Of a stretch of DNA of 64,000 nt, positions 9,001 through 19,688 are shown piece after piece. The notes under the pieces were generated by a model. It did not search any database. It was not told where the DNA came from and saw only the letters and a list, made by a program, of their open reading frames with translations. Position numbers and translations under genes: made by a program. Each line of letters begins with the position of its first letter. The stretch's first letter is position 1. This DNA comes from Martensiomyces pterosporus (Eukaryota; Kickxellomycota; Kickxellomycetes; Kickxellales; Kickxellaceae), in assembly GCA_025201845.1 (NCBI GenBank), contig MU603976.1, positions 1 through 64,000 of the forward strand, read 5' to 3'.

Positions 9001-10596
9001 CTACATCACTATGTGGTCTTCGTCATATTCGAATGCCTGGCGCATTGCTCGCCGTACTCTTGCCCACCGCGTACCTATGGCTGCTGAGTCTCGGCCCATC
9101 ATCGAGGCCATCGAGTCCCTGCGTGACATTGGCAGCTCATGGAAGTCCAATGGCTGGCTGGTGCCACTGTGTGGACCTGACCTTGGGATCTCTTCTTCAA
9201 ACTCTGGCCCGTAGTACCACCTCCGGATGTCCAGCTTGCAGTATGGACAGCAAGTGGATCTGGACACCAGCCACGTATCAATGCATATCACATGGTACTT
9301 GTGCATGCACGGCAGCTCGCGCAGGTGGTCGCCGACAGCAAACTCCTCCAAGCAGATCGGGCATGCACCAAGGCCATCCTCGTCGTCGGTGCTCGTTGAG
9401 GAGCGGCACGTCGTTTTGCGAGTGATTTCAGGGTGAGACTGGCTGATCAGCCAGTCAGGCAATGGGTCGCCAGTGCACGCAGTGCTTACGGTGAGCTCGC
9501 GCTCTGGTGTAAGGTCTAGCGACCGCGAGCGCCGGTCGTCGTATGCTATGACTCCGGGGTCTATTGCTGGGGTTCGATAGCTTACTGGAGTTGCTCCATC
9601 CCATTTGCACCAAGCGTGTGAGTGTCGTGCAGGCGCGACTAGTGGCCGGGCCCTTGGCGCAGTACTCCTGTGGCATCTCGCAGCTACACCCCCGGTGTGA
9701 GATGCACTGGAGGATAATGTGGTTGAGCGGATTGACCTGGGCGTCATATCTCTGCCGCTTTTCTCGAGAACTCTGAGCGATTGGACCGGGTGTGGCGCCC
9801 GGCTATCCCATTCGTGGCGCAAGCTGCGAGAATGCGCTGGTCCACATGCGTGTGACTGATCGCTGAGCGACAGAATGTCGGGCTCTCTGCAGCAAGCAGG
9901 TAGAGGAGAGTGCTGAAATGTCTTTTCTGGCGCCGATTCAGCTGCGCTTGAACGCACACTTCTTTGGCCAGCAAAGCCAGCACTCGAGCACTCGCCCGTG
10001 CTGTCTAAATACTGTGCACGCTGGCTAATGCTGCACTCCGCATAGCCCTCTGCAAAGCACTCGTTGAGCATAGCTCTCGGGGACCGCAGGTGTAGTCTGC
10101 GCAGCTGGCGCTTCTCAGTGATTTCGAACACGGGCAGCAAGTCGAGGATGGACTTGTTTAAGGTTTCTGGCGGGCGCTGTGCTGCAATGATCTGCTGGGT
10201 TATTTGCTCGTCTTGCTGCTGCCGTCTGCTGTGCGATACGCGGGCCATGGCAACTCCCAGTGCGATGAGGAAAATGAACACGATTGCCGCCAGGAGGACA
10301 AATATCTTTGTGTCGCTCAGCGTGTCTGGCGATGTGAGGGCGCCGTGCGAGATCGGAATTCCACCGTCACCCTCTCCGTCGCGCAATGTCGACATGACAG
10401 GCAAGCTGACTGCGGCTGGTTCTCCAGTAGAGGCCCCAAACAACTGGAGTGGCCAGCTAAGACTGGGAATGCTGCTGATGCTGGTGTGTATTGGTGGATC
10501 GGGAGGCTGGATTGCTGGCATATCGTGTGCACGAGCAAGCGACACAGGAAGCCATGTGGCAGGCGGTACTACTTTCTGGCCATCTAATACGCTCAT
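9001..10596 (-). CDS. Membrane-anchored RING-H2 protein, 531 aa (tandem gene A)
   Basis: One transmembrane helix lies at about residues 98-118 ([21 protein letters not shown]), followed by a basic stop-transfer stretch. A RING-H2 finger is at about 412-453: CPIC, then [14 protein letters not shown], then CPYC, giving the C3H2C3 zinc ligands of an E3 ubiquitin ligase. No cleavable signal peptide or protease-associated domain is clear, in contrast to its neighbour at 11707-13509, but the order TM, disordered linker, RING is the same. Both genes also share a short segment just after the membrane helix (KSILDLLP here, KQILTLPS there). The gene lies head-to-tail with that neighbour. By family it probably ubiquitinates membrane cargo in the endomembrane system; targets are unknown. 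Confidence 0.9.
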   Translation of the reverse strand: MSVLDGQKVVPPATWLPVSLARAHDMPAIQPPDPPIHTSISSIPSLSWPLQLFGASTGEPAAVSLPVMSTLRDGEGDGGIPISHGALTSPDTLSDTKIFVLLAAIVFIFLIALGVAMARVSHSRRQQQDEQITQQIIAAQRPPETLNKSILDLLPVFEITEKRQLRRLHLRSPRAMLNECFAEGYAECSISQRAQYLDSTGECSSAGFAGQRSVRSSAAESAPEKTFQHSPLPACCREPDILSLSDQSHACGPAHSRSLRHEWDSRAPHPVQSLRVLEKSGRDMTPRSIRSTTLSSSASHTGGVAARCHRSTAPRARPLVAPARHSHAWCKWDGATPVSYRTPAIDPGVIAYDDRRSRSLDLTPERELTVSTACTGDPLPDWLISQSHPEITRKTTCRSSTSTDDEDGLGACPICLEEFAVGDHLRELPCMHKYHVICIDTWLVSRSTCCPYCKLDIRRWYYGPEFEEEIPRSGPHSGTSQPLDFHELPMSRRDSMASMMGRDSAAIGTRWARVRRAMRQAFEYDEDHIVM

Positions 10597-11706
10597 GGTT
10601 TCTCACTGCGCCCTCCCTTCAGCTCGTCCAGCTTGCGGTATATATGTCTGTACACTAGTTTAAGGAAGAGGGAAACAGAACAATAAACCTAGAAGCGATG
10701 GAAACACCGGCATCCAGTTGCTGGCGACGCAAGAATACGATGCCAGCAGTATAGCAAAAACGAATGCACACAAGAAGAAAGAGAGAAGCGTGTGCAAGGA
10801 GCGTGGGATATGTGGAGTGTGGAATGTGATATTTGAAGAAGCGGACCTTTTTATTTTTTATCTATAAAGCGAAGAGCATGGAGGCAGTGCAAGAACGCGA
10901 GAGGGTTTAATTTGGTTCATATATGGATAAAGCATAGCAGCAGGCTGGAAAGGGGGCTGGCAAACAAGCAGCAAGACAACAAAGGGCTGGCTAGAGGGAG
11001 CAGAGACGGAGGAGGGGGCTCTAAAGCTCCATAGTTTCACCCTACCGGGAGAGCAAGCCAGCCGTGCTGACAGTAGGTAGCTCATGTTGCTTGCTAGTAT
11101 CGCATCCCAGTAGCGCTACTTGCAGGTGTGATGCGTGAGTTGCTCGGGTCAAACACGTTTTGCATGCAATGTGATGGCCGAGAGGAAGCGTATCTCGCTT
11201 TGGCGCTCAATAGGTTGGACGAGATGGCCGGCAAAGTGGCTTATATTCACCGCCCGGCTGAAAAGCACATATAAGACAGGCTCTCTAGTCCACCAGCCTG
11301 TTTCAGGCCCAGGAGATGCAGGAGTCAGGCTGTAAGAGCATCCACTACAAGGAAGCGTAGCATGGTTTAATATAAGACAGCAGCTATTGCAGAGTGCCCA
11401 GAGCCTGACCGGCAAAGCATCTGTGCCAAGCAAGCTCGATCTGAACTACAAAGGCAGGATGGTGGCATGGCGTGAAGCGATCAGCACTATTAAAGACGCA
11501 GAGCGCACAAAGGGCCTGGACACATTGGCTCAGTGCTGGTGGCACTTGGCATACAGCTTGCAATCTAGTAGTATTTGAAGGGGCGAAGAGTAGACAAAGC
11601 GTTTGGAGAAAAGCAGAAGCGGTTTGGAACGAACGATAGGTGTTAAAGATGCAAAGTCTTGGTGGTGCCTCCAAGCAAGAAAGCGCGTATGCGACATGCG
11701 GGTCGC
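10597..11706. other. Intergenic, 1.1 kb, between the two RING genes
   Basis: This is the promoter side of gene A and the 3' side of the next RING gene. A/G-rich stretches near 10660-10800 read as C/T-rich on the coding strand, as in other promoters here. No gene is supported. Confidence 0.6.
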
Positions 11707-13509
11707 TTACACAAAATACGCTGAGAAGCATTCTTCCTTTCCGGTGTTTGCTCCGCTCAGGCTGAGGTACTGTTGATCGGGTGCGCCGTTGCTTGTGCCT
11801 TTGGCACCCCTGCTCTTCGACGCCTCCTGCCTAGCAGCCCCTGCGCCATTCAAGGTATCGTCAAATACAGGCGATGGCGACGGGTCATTGGTCTTGATCT
11901 CAACCACCACGTTGTCGTCAAGATATCTGGACACCTCCACCATCTCGGGTCCATCGTCGCCATCAATGCTCATCACGTATTCCATAGGCATGGACGTGGT
12001 CAGGATTGCATTCGAGTTCTCAAATGGCCGGTCTTCGCGGTGGCCTTGATGGCACAGCTGTCTTGGCTCTAGCCCAATGTCGCCAGCCGCAGCAGCCCTG
12101 GACGAGTTACGCCCCGACAGTCTCCTGGTCATTGTGCGCACCGGGCGTGCAATTCTGTGCGAAACGCATGTCAGCTGTCGGAGCAAGCCACCAAGTGGGA
12201 GCCCCGAGCGGCTCTCGGCCAAGTAGCTTGCATTGTCGTCAGAGTCTGCGTATGCCTGCCCGCCGATGATATCCTCGAATCCTTGCTGATTGGCAAGAAT
12301 CCGGGGACCCGAATGGGTTCGCTCCAAGTCGGTGAGAACATCGCGTGTGTCATACTTGCACAACGGGCAGAGCGACGATTTCGTTGTCAGCCAGGGGTCG
12401 ATGCACTCGATGTGGTAGTTGTGGCCGCAAGGCAGAATGCGCATCTTGGACCCCACAACAAAGTCGTCAATGCACACAATGCATGTGGCAATGCATCCGT
12501 TGAGAACACTGCTGCCAAGAGGTGCTTCCGAGGTGCTCGGTGGCGCATGCAAAGCTGAGTTCTCTTCGCTCTTGCCCTGGCGCTTGCCCTCTCCGCTGCC
12601 CGCCATGTTTGCGCTGGAGCCGCTGCAGCAGCCAGGCCTCTCTGTAGCAGCCTGCTTGGAGCTCGGATTGAGAATCGACGAGAGCGGGGTGGTGCACTCT
12701 GATAAACGCTGCACGTCTGCTTCTGTGACTGTGTGCAGCGCCAGCCGGTCCAGGGCGCAAGAGGGGAGCGTGAGTATTTGCTTGCTCATCTCTGCAGAGC
12801 TGCTGCCTTGCAGAAGCCGCGAAGCGCGCCGGCGATTGGCAGAGACGTGGAAGGTAAGCGAGGTGCAGAAGCACAGGGCAAGGATGACTACAAGTGAAAT
12901 GAGCGAGATCTCCCATCCGCTCAGGTGTTCCTGGTCCTCATCGAGATAAAGCGAAGCAAATATCGCGCGTGTACGGCTGCCCTCACTATAGAGAGCTTCT
13001 TCTTGTAGGCTGGCAACCTCCATGCGCATAGTCTCGCCGTAGTTCCTGTCAACAGCCATGACCGGTAGTGCTGGCCTTTCTTTGGATAGCCGGGAGCTAA
13101 GAGATGATGCTAGCTCGCTGGCGCTCAAGGTCGTGTTGTAGACAATGGCACCTACAGCGCCGTCATACTCTGCCTGCTTGATCTTGGTCTCAACTGGGCA
13201 ATCGCCCTTGTCTGAAATCAGTGCGACGCGGATATACGTCGCTGCTAGGTAGTCCCTGCTGCGCTCCTCTGGGATGCAATCGGTAAGATCAGGCAGGATG
13301 TACACCAGTCCCTTAGTGCCATCGGGTGATCCGGGCGGCGAGAAGGGCAAAAACTCGATTCTGTTTGAGCTGCTGTCGATTACGGTTGTTGCATCGACAA
13401 GCACGATTGTATCGTTTTCGATCTCAACCAGGTCTTTGCGAATGTGCGAGCCATGCACGTTCCCTGCAAGCAGTGTGGCTGCAACAGCCAGCTGCCAAAG
13501 CATATTCAT
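11707..13509 (-). CDS. PA-TM-RING type ubiquitin ligase, 600 aa (tandem gene B)
   Basis: A signal peptide is visible at residues 1-20 (LAVAATLLAGNVHG). Residues about 30-190 look like a luminal protease-associated (PA) region, with the typical tail of strand and turn EYDGAVGAIVYN. A transmembrane helix lies at 201-222 and a RING-H2 finger at about 343-384: CIVC, then PCGHNYHIECIDPW, then CPLC. This is the classic PA-TM-RING order (as in RNF13/RNF167), whose members sort and ubiquitinate cargo in endosomes, lysosomes or vacuoles. The start at 13509 is the first of two nearby Met codons (MNM). The gene is intronless and is upstream of and parallel to the RING gene at 9001-10596. Confidence 0.92.
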   Translation of the reverse strand: MNMLWQLAVAATLLAGNVHGSHIRKDLVEIENDTIVLVDATTVIDSSSNRIEFLPFSPPGSPDGTKGLVYILPDLTDCIPEERSRDYLAATYIRVALISDKGDCPVETKIKQAEYDGAVGAIVYNTTLSASELASSLSSRLSKERPALPVMAVDRNYGETMRMEVASLQEEALYSEGSRTRAIFASLYLDEDQEHLSGWEISLISLVVILALCFCTSLTFHVSANRRRASRLLQGSSSAEMSKQILTLPSCALDRLALHTVTEADVQRLSECTTPLSSILNPSSKQAATERPGCCSGSSANMAGSGEGKRQGKSEENSALHAPPSTSEAPLGSSVLNGCIATCIVCIDDFVVGSKMRILPCGHNYHIECIDPWLTTKSSLCPLCKYDTRDVLTDLERTHSGPRILANQQGFEDIIGGQAYADSDDNASYLAESRSGLPLGGLLRQLTCVSHRIARPVRTMTRRLSGRNSSRAAAAGDIGLEPRQLCHQGHREDRPFENSNAILTTSMPMEYVMSIDGDDGPEMVEVSRYLDDNVVVEIKTNDPSPSPVFDDTLNGAGAARQEASKSRGAKGTSNGAPDQQYLSLSGANTGKEECFSAYFV

Positions 13510-14443
13510 GGTTGCAAAGTATTGATGCCGCTCAAGTGCCTTGTGCTGTGAATGTAGGTAGCCGTGCGATTAGGCCGGAAAAGGACCGTCGCAGGAAGAA
13601 AGAGGGCAGAGATAGGAGAGAAAGAGGGCAGTCAAATCGGGAAGCTGCCAGAAGTGGAAGGATGCTTGAGTTGCTTCTCTTGTTCTAAGCTAGATATGAT
13701 GGCGATGATATGAAAAGGAGAAGGAGAAGGAGAAGGAGAAGGAGGAACGGTGTGCTAGCCAGCAAGAGGATGAGAAGAAAGGAGCCGAGAGCAAGCGCAA
13801 GGTGAGAGCTGAGATGTGTGCACGGCCATTGTATGTGTGGAGTAAGAGAAAGAGAAGACGCACACAAAACATGGGTGCTTAGTCGCTTGGAATGGAAGGT
13901 CTTAAACACGCATGGTGCGGGACACAGTGCAGAAAATAGGGCACCGCACCATGCTGCTGGAAATTACCAAGATCTCAGGCAGTATAATCGCATGTAAACG
14001 CGTATATGTATACACCTGTCTTCCTCTCCGTCGCTATTAGCCGCACTCGCACTGTCTTCCATCGCGTGGAGCGCCAGGCGAGATTTTGATGGCAGTAGTC
14101 TATTTGCATGGCTTGAGTATGAGGACAAGCACGAGTAAAATGGAAGCGACACTGCTACTGCGCTTCATGTCTCCTCTCTCGCATCTGTGCTCTTGAGCCT
14201 GTCCACACGCACTCTCCCTTTCCCCCGCATACGACCACACCCTGCTTCTTGGATATCCGGGGACTCTTGCCCTATTTTTAACACACATGGTAGATGTGTC
14301 AGTTTTATTGCTGAACCAGTCCCCGCGTTTTTTTTTTGGTGTCGCATGTAAAAAAAAAAAGGTGACAAGCGAGGCAGAGCATTCCTAAATAACCGCATAC
14401 TGAGGTAAATTGATAGGGGGATATGTGTAAGGCGGCATTGGAT
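13510..14443. other. Intergenic, 0.93 kb, with a purine microsatellite and A/T runs
   Basis: An (AAGGAG)n tract spans about 13714-13745. A T10 run (14328-14337) and an A11 run (14350-14360) face each other across 12 bases and could pair, just beyond the 3' end of the TAN1-like gene. An ACGCGT hexamer is near 13997. No coding region is supported. Confidence 0.6.
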
Positions 14444-15373
14444 TCAGCTGCCTTGCTCTGTGGTGTCCTTGTCCTCTTTGTCGTCCTTGCTGGGCGTGTC
14501 CTCGTTCTGCTCGCCTTGCAGGCTCTCGGGCTTTGCTGTCTTGGGCTTCTTGGCATCGCTCTCGTCAAAGAGGGTTTGGAGGTTCAGTCGCTTCAGAGCG
14601 TTGTAGTTCTCCACAAGCCCCAGTATGCACATGCTCTTGAATGCCTCGATGACAATGGTGTATTTGGCGTTTGTCAGGTCCACCTTGTGCTTCGCATCAA
14701 ACGGCGCAGCAACAGCAGGGATCACATCGTCGCGCTTGAGCCCGTCGCAATAACGAATATTAACGGCCAGGGCGAACGTTGTGGGCTCGGCATCGGCGGC
14801 CAGCAAGCTATGCGCAACCTCCTTGGCAGCCTTGACGATAGCGTCGACTTTGGCCGTCGTGGTGATCTTGGCAGGGATCAGACGGCTTGTAAACCTCGTC
14901 TTCCGCTGTCTGGTTTTGGACAGGTCAGAGAAAACGAACTGCACTAGCCTCTCAGGATCGATCCGCCTGTCGCACTTGATGTACACGAGGCAGTCAATGG
15001 TGGTTTGCAGGGAGCGGAAGAGCTTTGGCTTGGTCTTTGACTTCATGCCTTCCAGCTCGCGGGCAATCTCGCTCTCGATATCACCCTCTGCCGACCCCGC
15101 ATCGTTCTTGTCGCTGTCGTTGTTAGCCTGCTCGACCTCCTCCTCGAGTCCGGGGTAGAGCCTGGCAGCGTACTCTTCAAGCAGATCGATGGTCTCGCTG
15201 GCGCTCTTCTTCTCTCTTCCGCGCGTGCATGTCACGAAGAAGCCCTTCATCCCGGGCGAAATCTCAAAGACGTGGGAGGGGTTCTTGAACCTGTCCTTCA
15301 TCTGCTGAAACCGCTTGGCGCGCTTCTCCTGCTGTGCTGCTGGCGCAGACTTTTCTGCAGATCTCTTGCCCAT
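14444..15373 (-). CDS. TAN1: THUMP-domain protein, Tan1/THUMPD1-like tRNA acetylation factor (309 aa)
   Basis: The start is taken as the ATG at 15373 (MGKRSAEKSAP); the frame is open further upstream, but that stretch is low-complexity. The N-terminus is basic and likely RNA-binding. GMKGFFVTCTRGREKK matches the start of the Tan1/THUMPD1 family. The THUMP region covers roughly residues 110-265, with DCLVYIKC, RFTSRLIPAKIT and FALAVNIRYCDGLKRDDVI. The tail is acidic and Lys-rich. In yeast, Tan1 binds tRNA-Ser and tRNA-Leu and guides the acetyltransferase Kre33/NAT10 to make N4-acetylcytidine at position 12. The length is close to yeast Tan1 (289 aa). The gene is divergent from the cytochrome b5 reductase gene. 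Confidence 0.9.
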   Translation of the reverse strand: MGKRSAEKSAPAAQQEKRAKRFQQMKDRFKNPSHVFEISPGMKGFFVTCTRGREKKSASETIDLLEEYAARLYPGLEEEVEQANNDSDKNDAGSAEGDIESEIARELEGMKSKTKPKLFRSLQTTIDCLVYIKCDRRIDPERLVQFVFSDLSKTRQRKTRFTSRLIPAKITTTAKVDAIVKAAKEVAHSLLAADAEPTTFALAVNIRYCDGLKRDDVIPAVAAPFDAKHKVDLTNAKYTIVIEAFKSMCILGLVENYNALKRLNLQTLFDESDAKKPKTAKPESLQGEQNEDTPSKDDKEDKDTTEQGS

Positions 15374-16003
15374 TTTTCTGCGCGATTCTGCTCTGGAGGT
15401 GGAATGTGAGGAGGCGGGATAGGGCGGGGGTGCCGGTGGAAAAGAAGTATACTGGCTTCGCCTGGCTCGCGCGCCTTGGCCATCTCTCAACAATAAATTC
15501 ATAAGGCATGTGTCCCAGCATCTGCATTCATGGGACAGCGTCTCGTGAAGACCCTATCTGATTCTGATCCAGACACCTGTGCATAAATGCTGGCTGCAGC
15601 GCTCATCACGCTGGCGCCCATGCAGGCGCGTTTGGCGCCTCTGCCTATCTGACCAGCACGCCATTCGCACGCTGCATGCACTTGCCACCAAGACCCGGAA
15701 CGTGGTGTGCGGCAGCCGCAAGACTGGCATGGCTTTGGGGTTGGCTGCCGATCGATCTAGCTCCTGGATCAGGGCGAGGAGCAGGAAAGAGGATGGGGGA
15801 AGCGGCACAGGCTGCGCCATGGGGATGGGCGGGACCAGGAATTACTAATCACTTGTGCACGCACCCATGCCACGGCGCGCTGGCAGCCTGGAGATAGCAA
15901 GCAGCATGGGTTGAGCGGGCTGGCCGTTTCACAGCTCAGCTTGCTTTTGGCCTCTTTCCTTAGCTTCCGCCAAAAATATTGCTTTTACATACGCGACACA
16001 ATC
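15374..16003. other. Divergent promoter region, 630 bp
   Basis: It lies between TAN1 (minus) and the cytochrome b5 reductase gene (plus). I see no supported gene. Confidence 0.55.
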
Positions 16004-17120
16004 ATGTTTGCCTCTCTTCGTAGCACTCTCCCCCGCCAGGTAAGCCCGGGCTTTCGCGTTTGCACTGCCGCTTGATGGCGCGCCGGCGCTCTGGCACAGG
16101 CCAAGAGCATAACCCGCCAACCCTCATTTACTAATTTGCGCGCTCGAAGCGAATTCAGCTTTCTCCCGCCGACTGTAGTTTGCCCGTGCGTACAGCAGCG
16201 GCGCCTCCAGCGGCGCAAAGTCCGGCAACGGCATTCTCTGGGCCTCTCTGGCTACCGGCGCGGTCATCGCTGGCGGCTACTACTACACGCGCTCAAAGGA
16301 GCAGAAGGACATTGACATCAACGCTGTCGCTGCCGGTCCGGTCACCAAGGCGCTTGACCCAACCAAGTTTGTCAGCTTCAAGCTCCAGGAAGTCACGCCA
16401 ATCAACCACGACACGGCCCACTTCCGCTTCGCTCTGGAGCCCAACCAGGAGCTTGGCATGGACGTCACCTCGTGCTTCGTGGTGAAGGCCAAGATCGGCG
16501 ACGATGCGAAGCCCACCATCCGCCCATACACTCCAGTGTCTCCCCAGCATGCCCGCGGGCACTTTGACTTGGTTGTCAAGAAGTACCCCACCGGAAAGAT
16601 GTCGTCGCACATCCACTCGCTCTCCCCTGGAGACACGCTTGACATCAAGGGCCCTATCGGCAAGTACCCGTACAAGGCGAATGCTCTGAAGGAGATCGGC
16701 ATGGTTGCTGGTGGATCTGGCATCACGCCCATGATCCAGGTCATCGAGCAAGTCCTTAACGACCCGAAGGACAACACCAAGCTGACTCTGGTCTTTGCCA
16801 ACAAGTCCGAGGAGGATATCATCCTCCGCTCGACTCTTGACGGGTACGCCGCGAAGCACCCCGACCAGTTCAAGGTCCACTATGTGGTTGACAAGGCGTC
16901 GTCGGCCGATTGGAAGGGCGACACTGGATACGTCACCAATGAGCTTGTCCAGAAGTACCTGCCCGCTGCCTCGGAGGGCAACATTCTGGTCAGCGTCTGC
17001 GGACCCCCGCCCATGATGAAGTCCGTCAGCGGACCCAAGGCTCCTGACTTCACTCAGGGCGAGGTTGAGGGCATCTTCAAGGAGCTCGGCTATGCCTCTG
17101 AGCAGGTTTTCAAGTTCTAA
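16004..17120 (+). CDS. MCR1: NADH-cytochrome b5 reductase, mitochondrial type (325 aa, one intron)
   Basis: Exons are 16004-16039 and 16179-17120, with the intron GTAAGC...TAG in phase 0. The splice joins MFASLRSTLPRQ to FARAYSSG, giving a basic presequence that looks like a mitochondrial targeting signal; using the later AG at 16192 would break the frame. A membrane helix follows (ILWASLATGAVIAGGYYY). The catalytic part has the FAD motif RPYTPVS, the flavin/NADH stretch GGSGITPM, the NADH motif CGPPPMM and a C-terminal aromatic FKF. It passes electrons from NADH to cytochrome b5 for sterol and fatty-acid modification. The length fits yeast Mcr1 (302 aa). A cytochrome b5 gene lies at 43597-44265. 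Confidence 0.93.
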
Positions 17121-17804
17121 ACCGAAAAGGCGCACCAGCCCAACGCCACTGCCAGATAGTAGATCCCTTTATTTCCCTGCCTGGTGCCATGCTTTACAAC
17201 GAGGAATCCCTTACACAGCAGCAATATGCATGCTGCTTGCTTGCTGGTGGCAATGGACAAGGGGTCCAATTATATTGCTGCGCTGCTGAGAGAAGCACTG
17301 AAAGGAAGGCTCAAGCGGCCATCGAAAAAGACAGTTGCACGTTACACAAAGAGGAGGATGCAGAGCACGCATCCCGGCTCCATTCCCAGTGCTCTCTCCA
17401 CACATATGCTGCACCATACCACACCTTTCACATCTCCCCCACAGGCTGCCTCGGTGCCTGCAGCGGCAACGGAGGTGGGAGCAGAGCAGCCTTGCTCTTG
17501 CGCAAGACTGGCTGACACTCGCTTAGCTATTTAACAAGCTTGCGCATCCCTTCGCCTTCTATTCTGCCAGCTTTCGGCGTGTCTATCCTTCTCCTTCTTT
17601 TCTTCGTTCTTTTTCAGTTTCACCACCCGCCGGCACTCATTCAGCGTCCTGTGCCTTGTCTATTTTCACTTCTTTTTTTTTTACTTCTCTACTGCTTAGT
17701 GGCTATTGGCAGAACCACAGAACTCCTTTGCTCCACCTATTCTTGGCAGCTGTGGCTGTGGTTGTTAGTACAAGATACGCCTGGAGCCGCAGACGAACAA
17801 GCCA
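17121..17804. other. Intergenic, 684 bp, 3' of MCR1 and promoter of the NRAMP gene
   Basis: A strongly T/C-rich segment at about 17555-17695 (ttctccttcttttcttcg and similar) precedes the NRAMP start. No gene is seen. Confidence 0.6.
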
Positions 17805-19568
17805 ATGGCAGAGAACAGATCGATGAAGCAGCAGCAGATGGCCCCGTTCATAGGCCGCGCAGACAACAGTGCCTGGGAAACAGAAGATACTCCAGAACAC
17901 GAGCAATTGGAACTGGAGCCGATGGGAGGGCGGGCAGCAACGCCTACAAGCGATGACATGCACGGCGGCAGTCCGCTGTCGATAAACAAGGACCAGGCGG
18001 GCCAAGTCACACGAGAGCCAACCTTTGACGACAACTCGACAGCAGTGGAGGATGCATTTGAGAGCTTCCACGTCAAGATAGAGTACGGAGAGAGCCGGTT
18101 CTCGCTAAAGAAGCTGTGGCAATTCATGGGGCCCGGGCTGCTGATCAGCCAGGCACTGCTTGACCCAGGAAACATCGAAAGCGACATCTCGCAGGCGGAT
18201 ACCTCTGGATACAGGCTGCTGTGGCTGCTGCTTGTGGCGCACATAGTATGCATCTTTGTGCAGTCGCTAGCAGCGCGGCTCGGCGTGGTTACCGGGCGGC
18301 ACCTGGCACAGCACATAAAGATGCAGTATCCCCGGGCATACGCAACGGTGTTTTGGCTGCTGAGCGAGCTGGCGATCATTGGCGCGGATATCCAAGAGGT
18401 GGTTGGAACAGCCACTGCGCTGCACATCCTGACGGGCATCCCAATCTGGGCTGGCGTGGTGATCACAGCTGTCGACAGCTTTGTATTTCTGTACATCCAG
18501 AGGTTCGGCGTGCGAGTGACTGAGCTGGTGTTCGCTGTGCTGATCACGACGCTGGCGGTGTGCTTTTGGATTGAGATGTTCCTCATCAAGCCCGACGCCA
18601 AGGAGGTTGTCAAGGGGATGGTCATCCCGCGTATTCCCCAGGGATCGGTTGTCCAGGCTGTGGGCATCATCGGATGCGTGCTTATGCCGCACAACCTGTA
18701 CCTGCATTCGGCGCTTGTGGGGAGCAGGAAGCTCGACCGGCGAGCAGAGTCGCGCGAGGGAGCCATCCGCGAGGCGATGAGGTACTTTCGCATTGAGACC
18801 TCGATCAGCCTTGTGTATGCATACCTGATCAACATGGCAGTAGTGGTCGTGTTCTGCAAGGCGTTTCAGATGCTCGACGCCTCGGGCACCCCGTATTCGG
18901 CTACGCTCGCCGACGGCGCGACGGTTCTGTCGAACGTGCTCGGCAGGGGGTCCAAGTACGTCTATGCCGTCGGTCTGCTGGCGATTGGCCAGAGCACAAC
19001 CATGGCAGGGACGCTTGCTGGCCAGTATGTCACAGAGGGGTTCTGGAACATGCCGGTGAAGCCGTGGCAAAGAGTGCTTATCACACGGGCCATCTCGCTA
19101 GTGCCGGCGCTGGCTGTCGCGCTGGTGGCATCGCAGCACATGGACCTTCTCAGCGAAATCATCAACGTGATCCAGGCACTTGTCCTGTCGTTTACGGTCA
19201 TTCCGCTGCTCAAGCTGCAGGCATACCCAGAGGTCGTTGGCCCCGAGTTCGCCTTTGGCAGGGGTGCGAAGGTCGCCGCGTCTGCACTGACCACTGCCAT
19301 CATCGTGCTGAATGCATACATGATTGTAAGCGTCATTCCGCTGGACTCTGCGGGAATGTACGTCGCAATGGTTGCTGTTATCCTTGTCTACATTGCTGTC
19401 CTCTCTTACGCCGCCGCATTCCCGCTTAGGTGCACCTGGACCCGGCGAGCATTGGTGGACAGGGCGCCCAGGCCGGTGCGGTGGCTGTTTGGAAGGGCAG
19501 GCAGAGGAGGGGGTAGCGCAAGCGCTGCTGCCCCTCCTGCTGCTGCGCTGGATGGCGCCCAGCTGTAG
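17805..19568 (+). CDS. SMF: NRAMP-family divalent metal transporter (587 aa)
   Basis: A cytosolic N-terminus of about 100 residues leads into the first membrane helix, which carries the metal-binding DPGN motif (residues 120-123). The second binding motif, MPHN (about residue 295, in MPHNLYLHSAL), is in helix 6. Eleven or so hydrophobic helices follow in one uninterrupted frame. These residues bind Mn2+ or Fe2+ in the family, which uses proton symport; fungal Smf proteins act at the plasma membrane, endosome or vacuole. The C-terminal tail is Ala/Gly-rich. I use SMF only as the family name, since the paralogue cannot be assigned. The DPGN and MPHN residues are intact, so it should be active. 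Confidence 0.93.
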   Translation: MAENRSMKQQQMAPFIGRADNSAWETEDTPEHEQLELEPMGGRAATPTSDDMHGGSPLSINKDQAGQVTREPTFDDNSTAVEDAFESFHVKIEYGESRFSLKKLWQFMGPGLLISQALLDPGNIESDISQADTSGYRLLWLLLVAHIVCIFVQSLAARLGVVTGRHLAQHIKMQYPRAYATVFWLLSELAIIGADIQEVVGTATALHILTGIPIWAGVVITAVDSFVFLYIQRFGVRVTELVFAVLITTLAVCFWIEMFLIKPDAKEVVKGMVIPRIPQGSVVQAVGIIGCVLMPHNLYLHSALVGSRKLDRRAESREGAIREAMRYFRIETSISLVYAYLINMAVVVVFCKAFQMLDASGTPYSATLADGATVLSNVLGRGSKYVYAVGLLAIGQSTTMAGTLAGQYVTEGFWNMPVKPWQRVLITRAISLVPALAVALVASQHMDLLSEIINVIQALVLSFTVIPLLKLQAYPEVVGPEFAFGRGAKVAASALTTAIIVLNAYMIVSVIPLDSAGMYVAMVAVILVYIAVLSYAAAFPLRCTWTRRALVDRAPRPVRWLFGRAGRGGGSASAAAPPAAALDGAQL

Positions 19569-19688
19569 CCGCCCTTTAGTTTTTGTGCGCGGGTGCTGGG
19601 AGGGGACTCGGTGAAAGCAAGGCTGTGCGCGCCGCCGCCCCTTGCTCCCCGAAAACGCCTCTTTCGGGTGTGCTTGCATGCATCGGCG

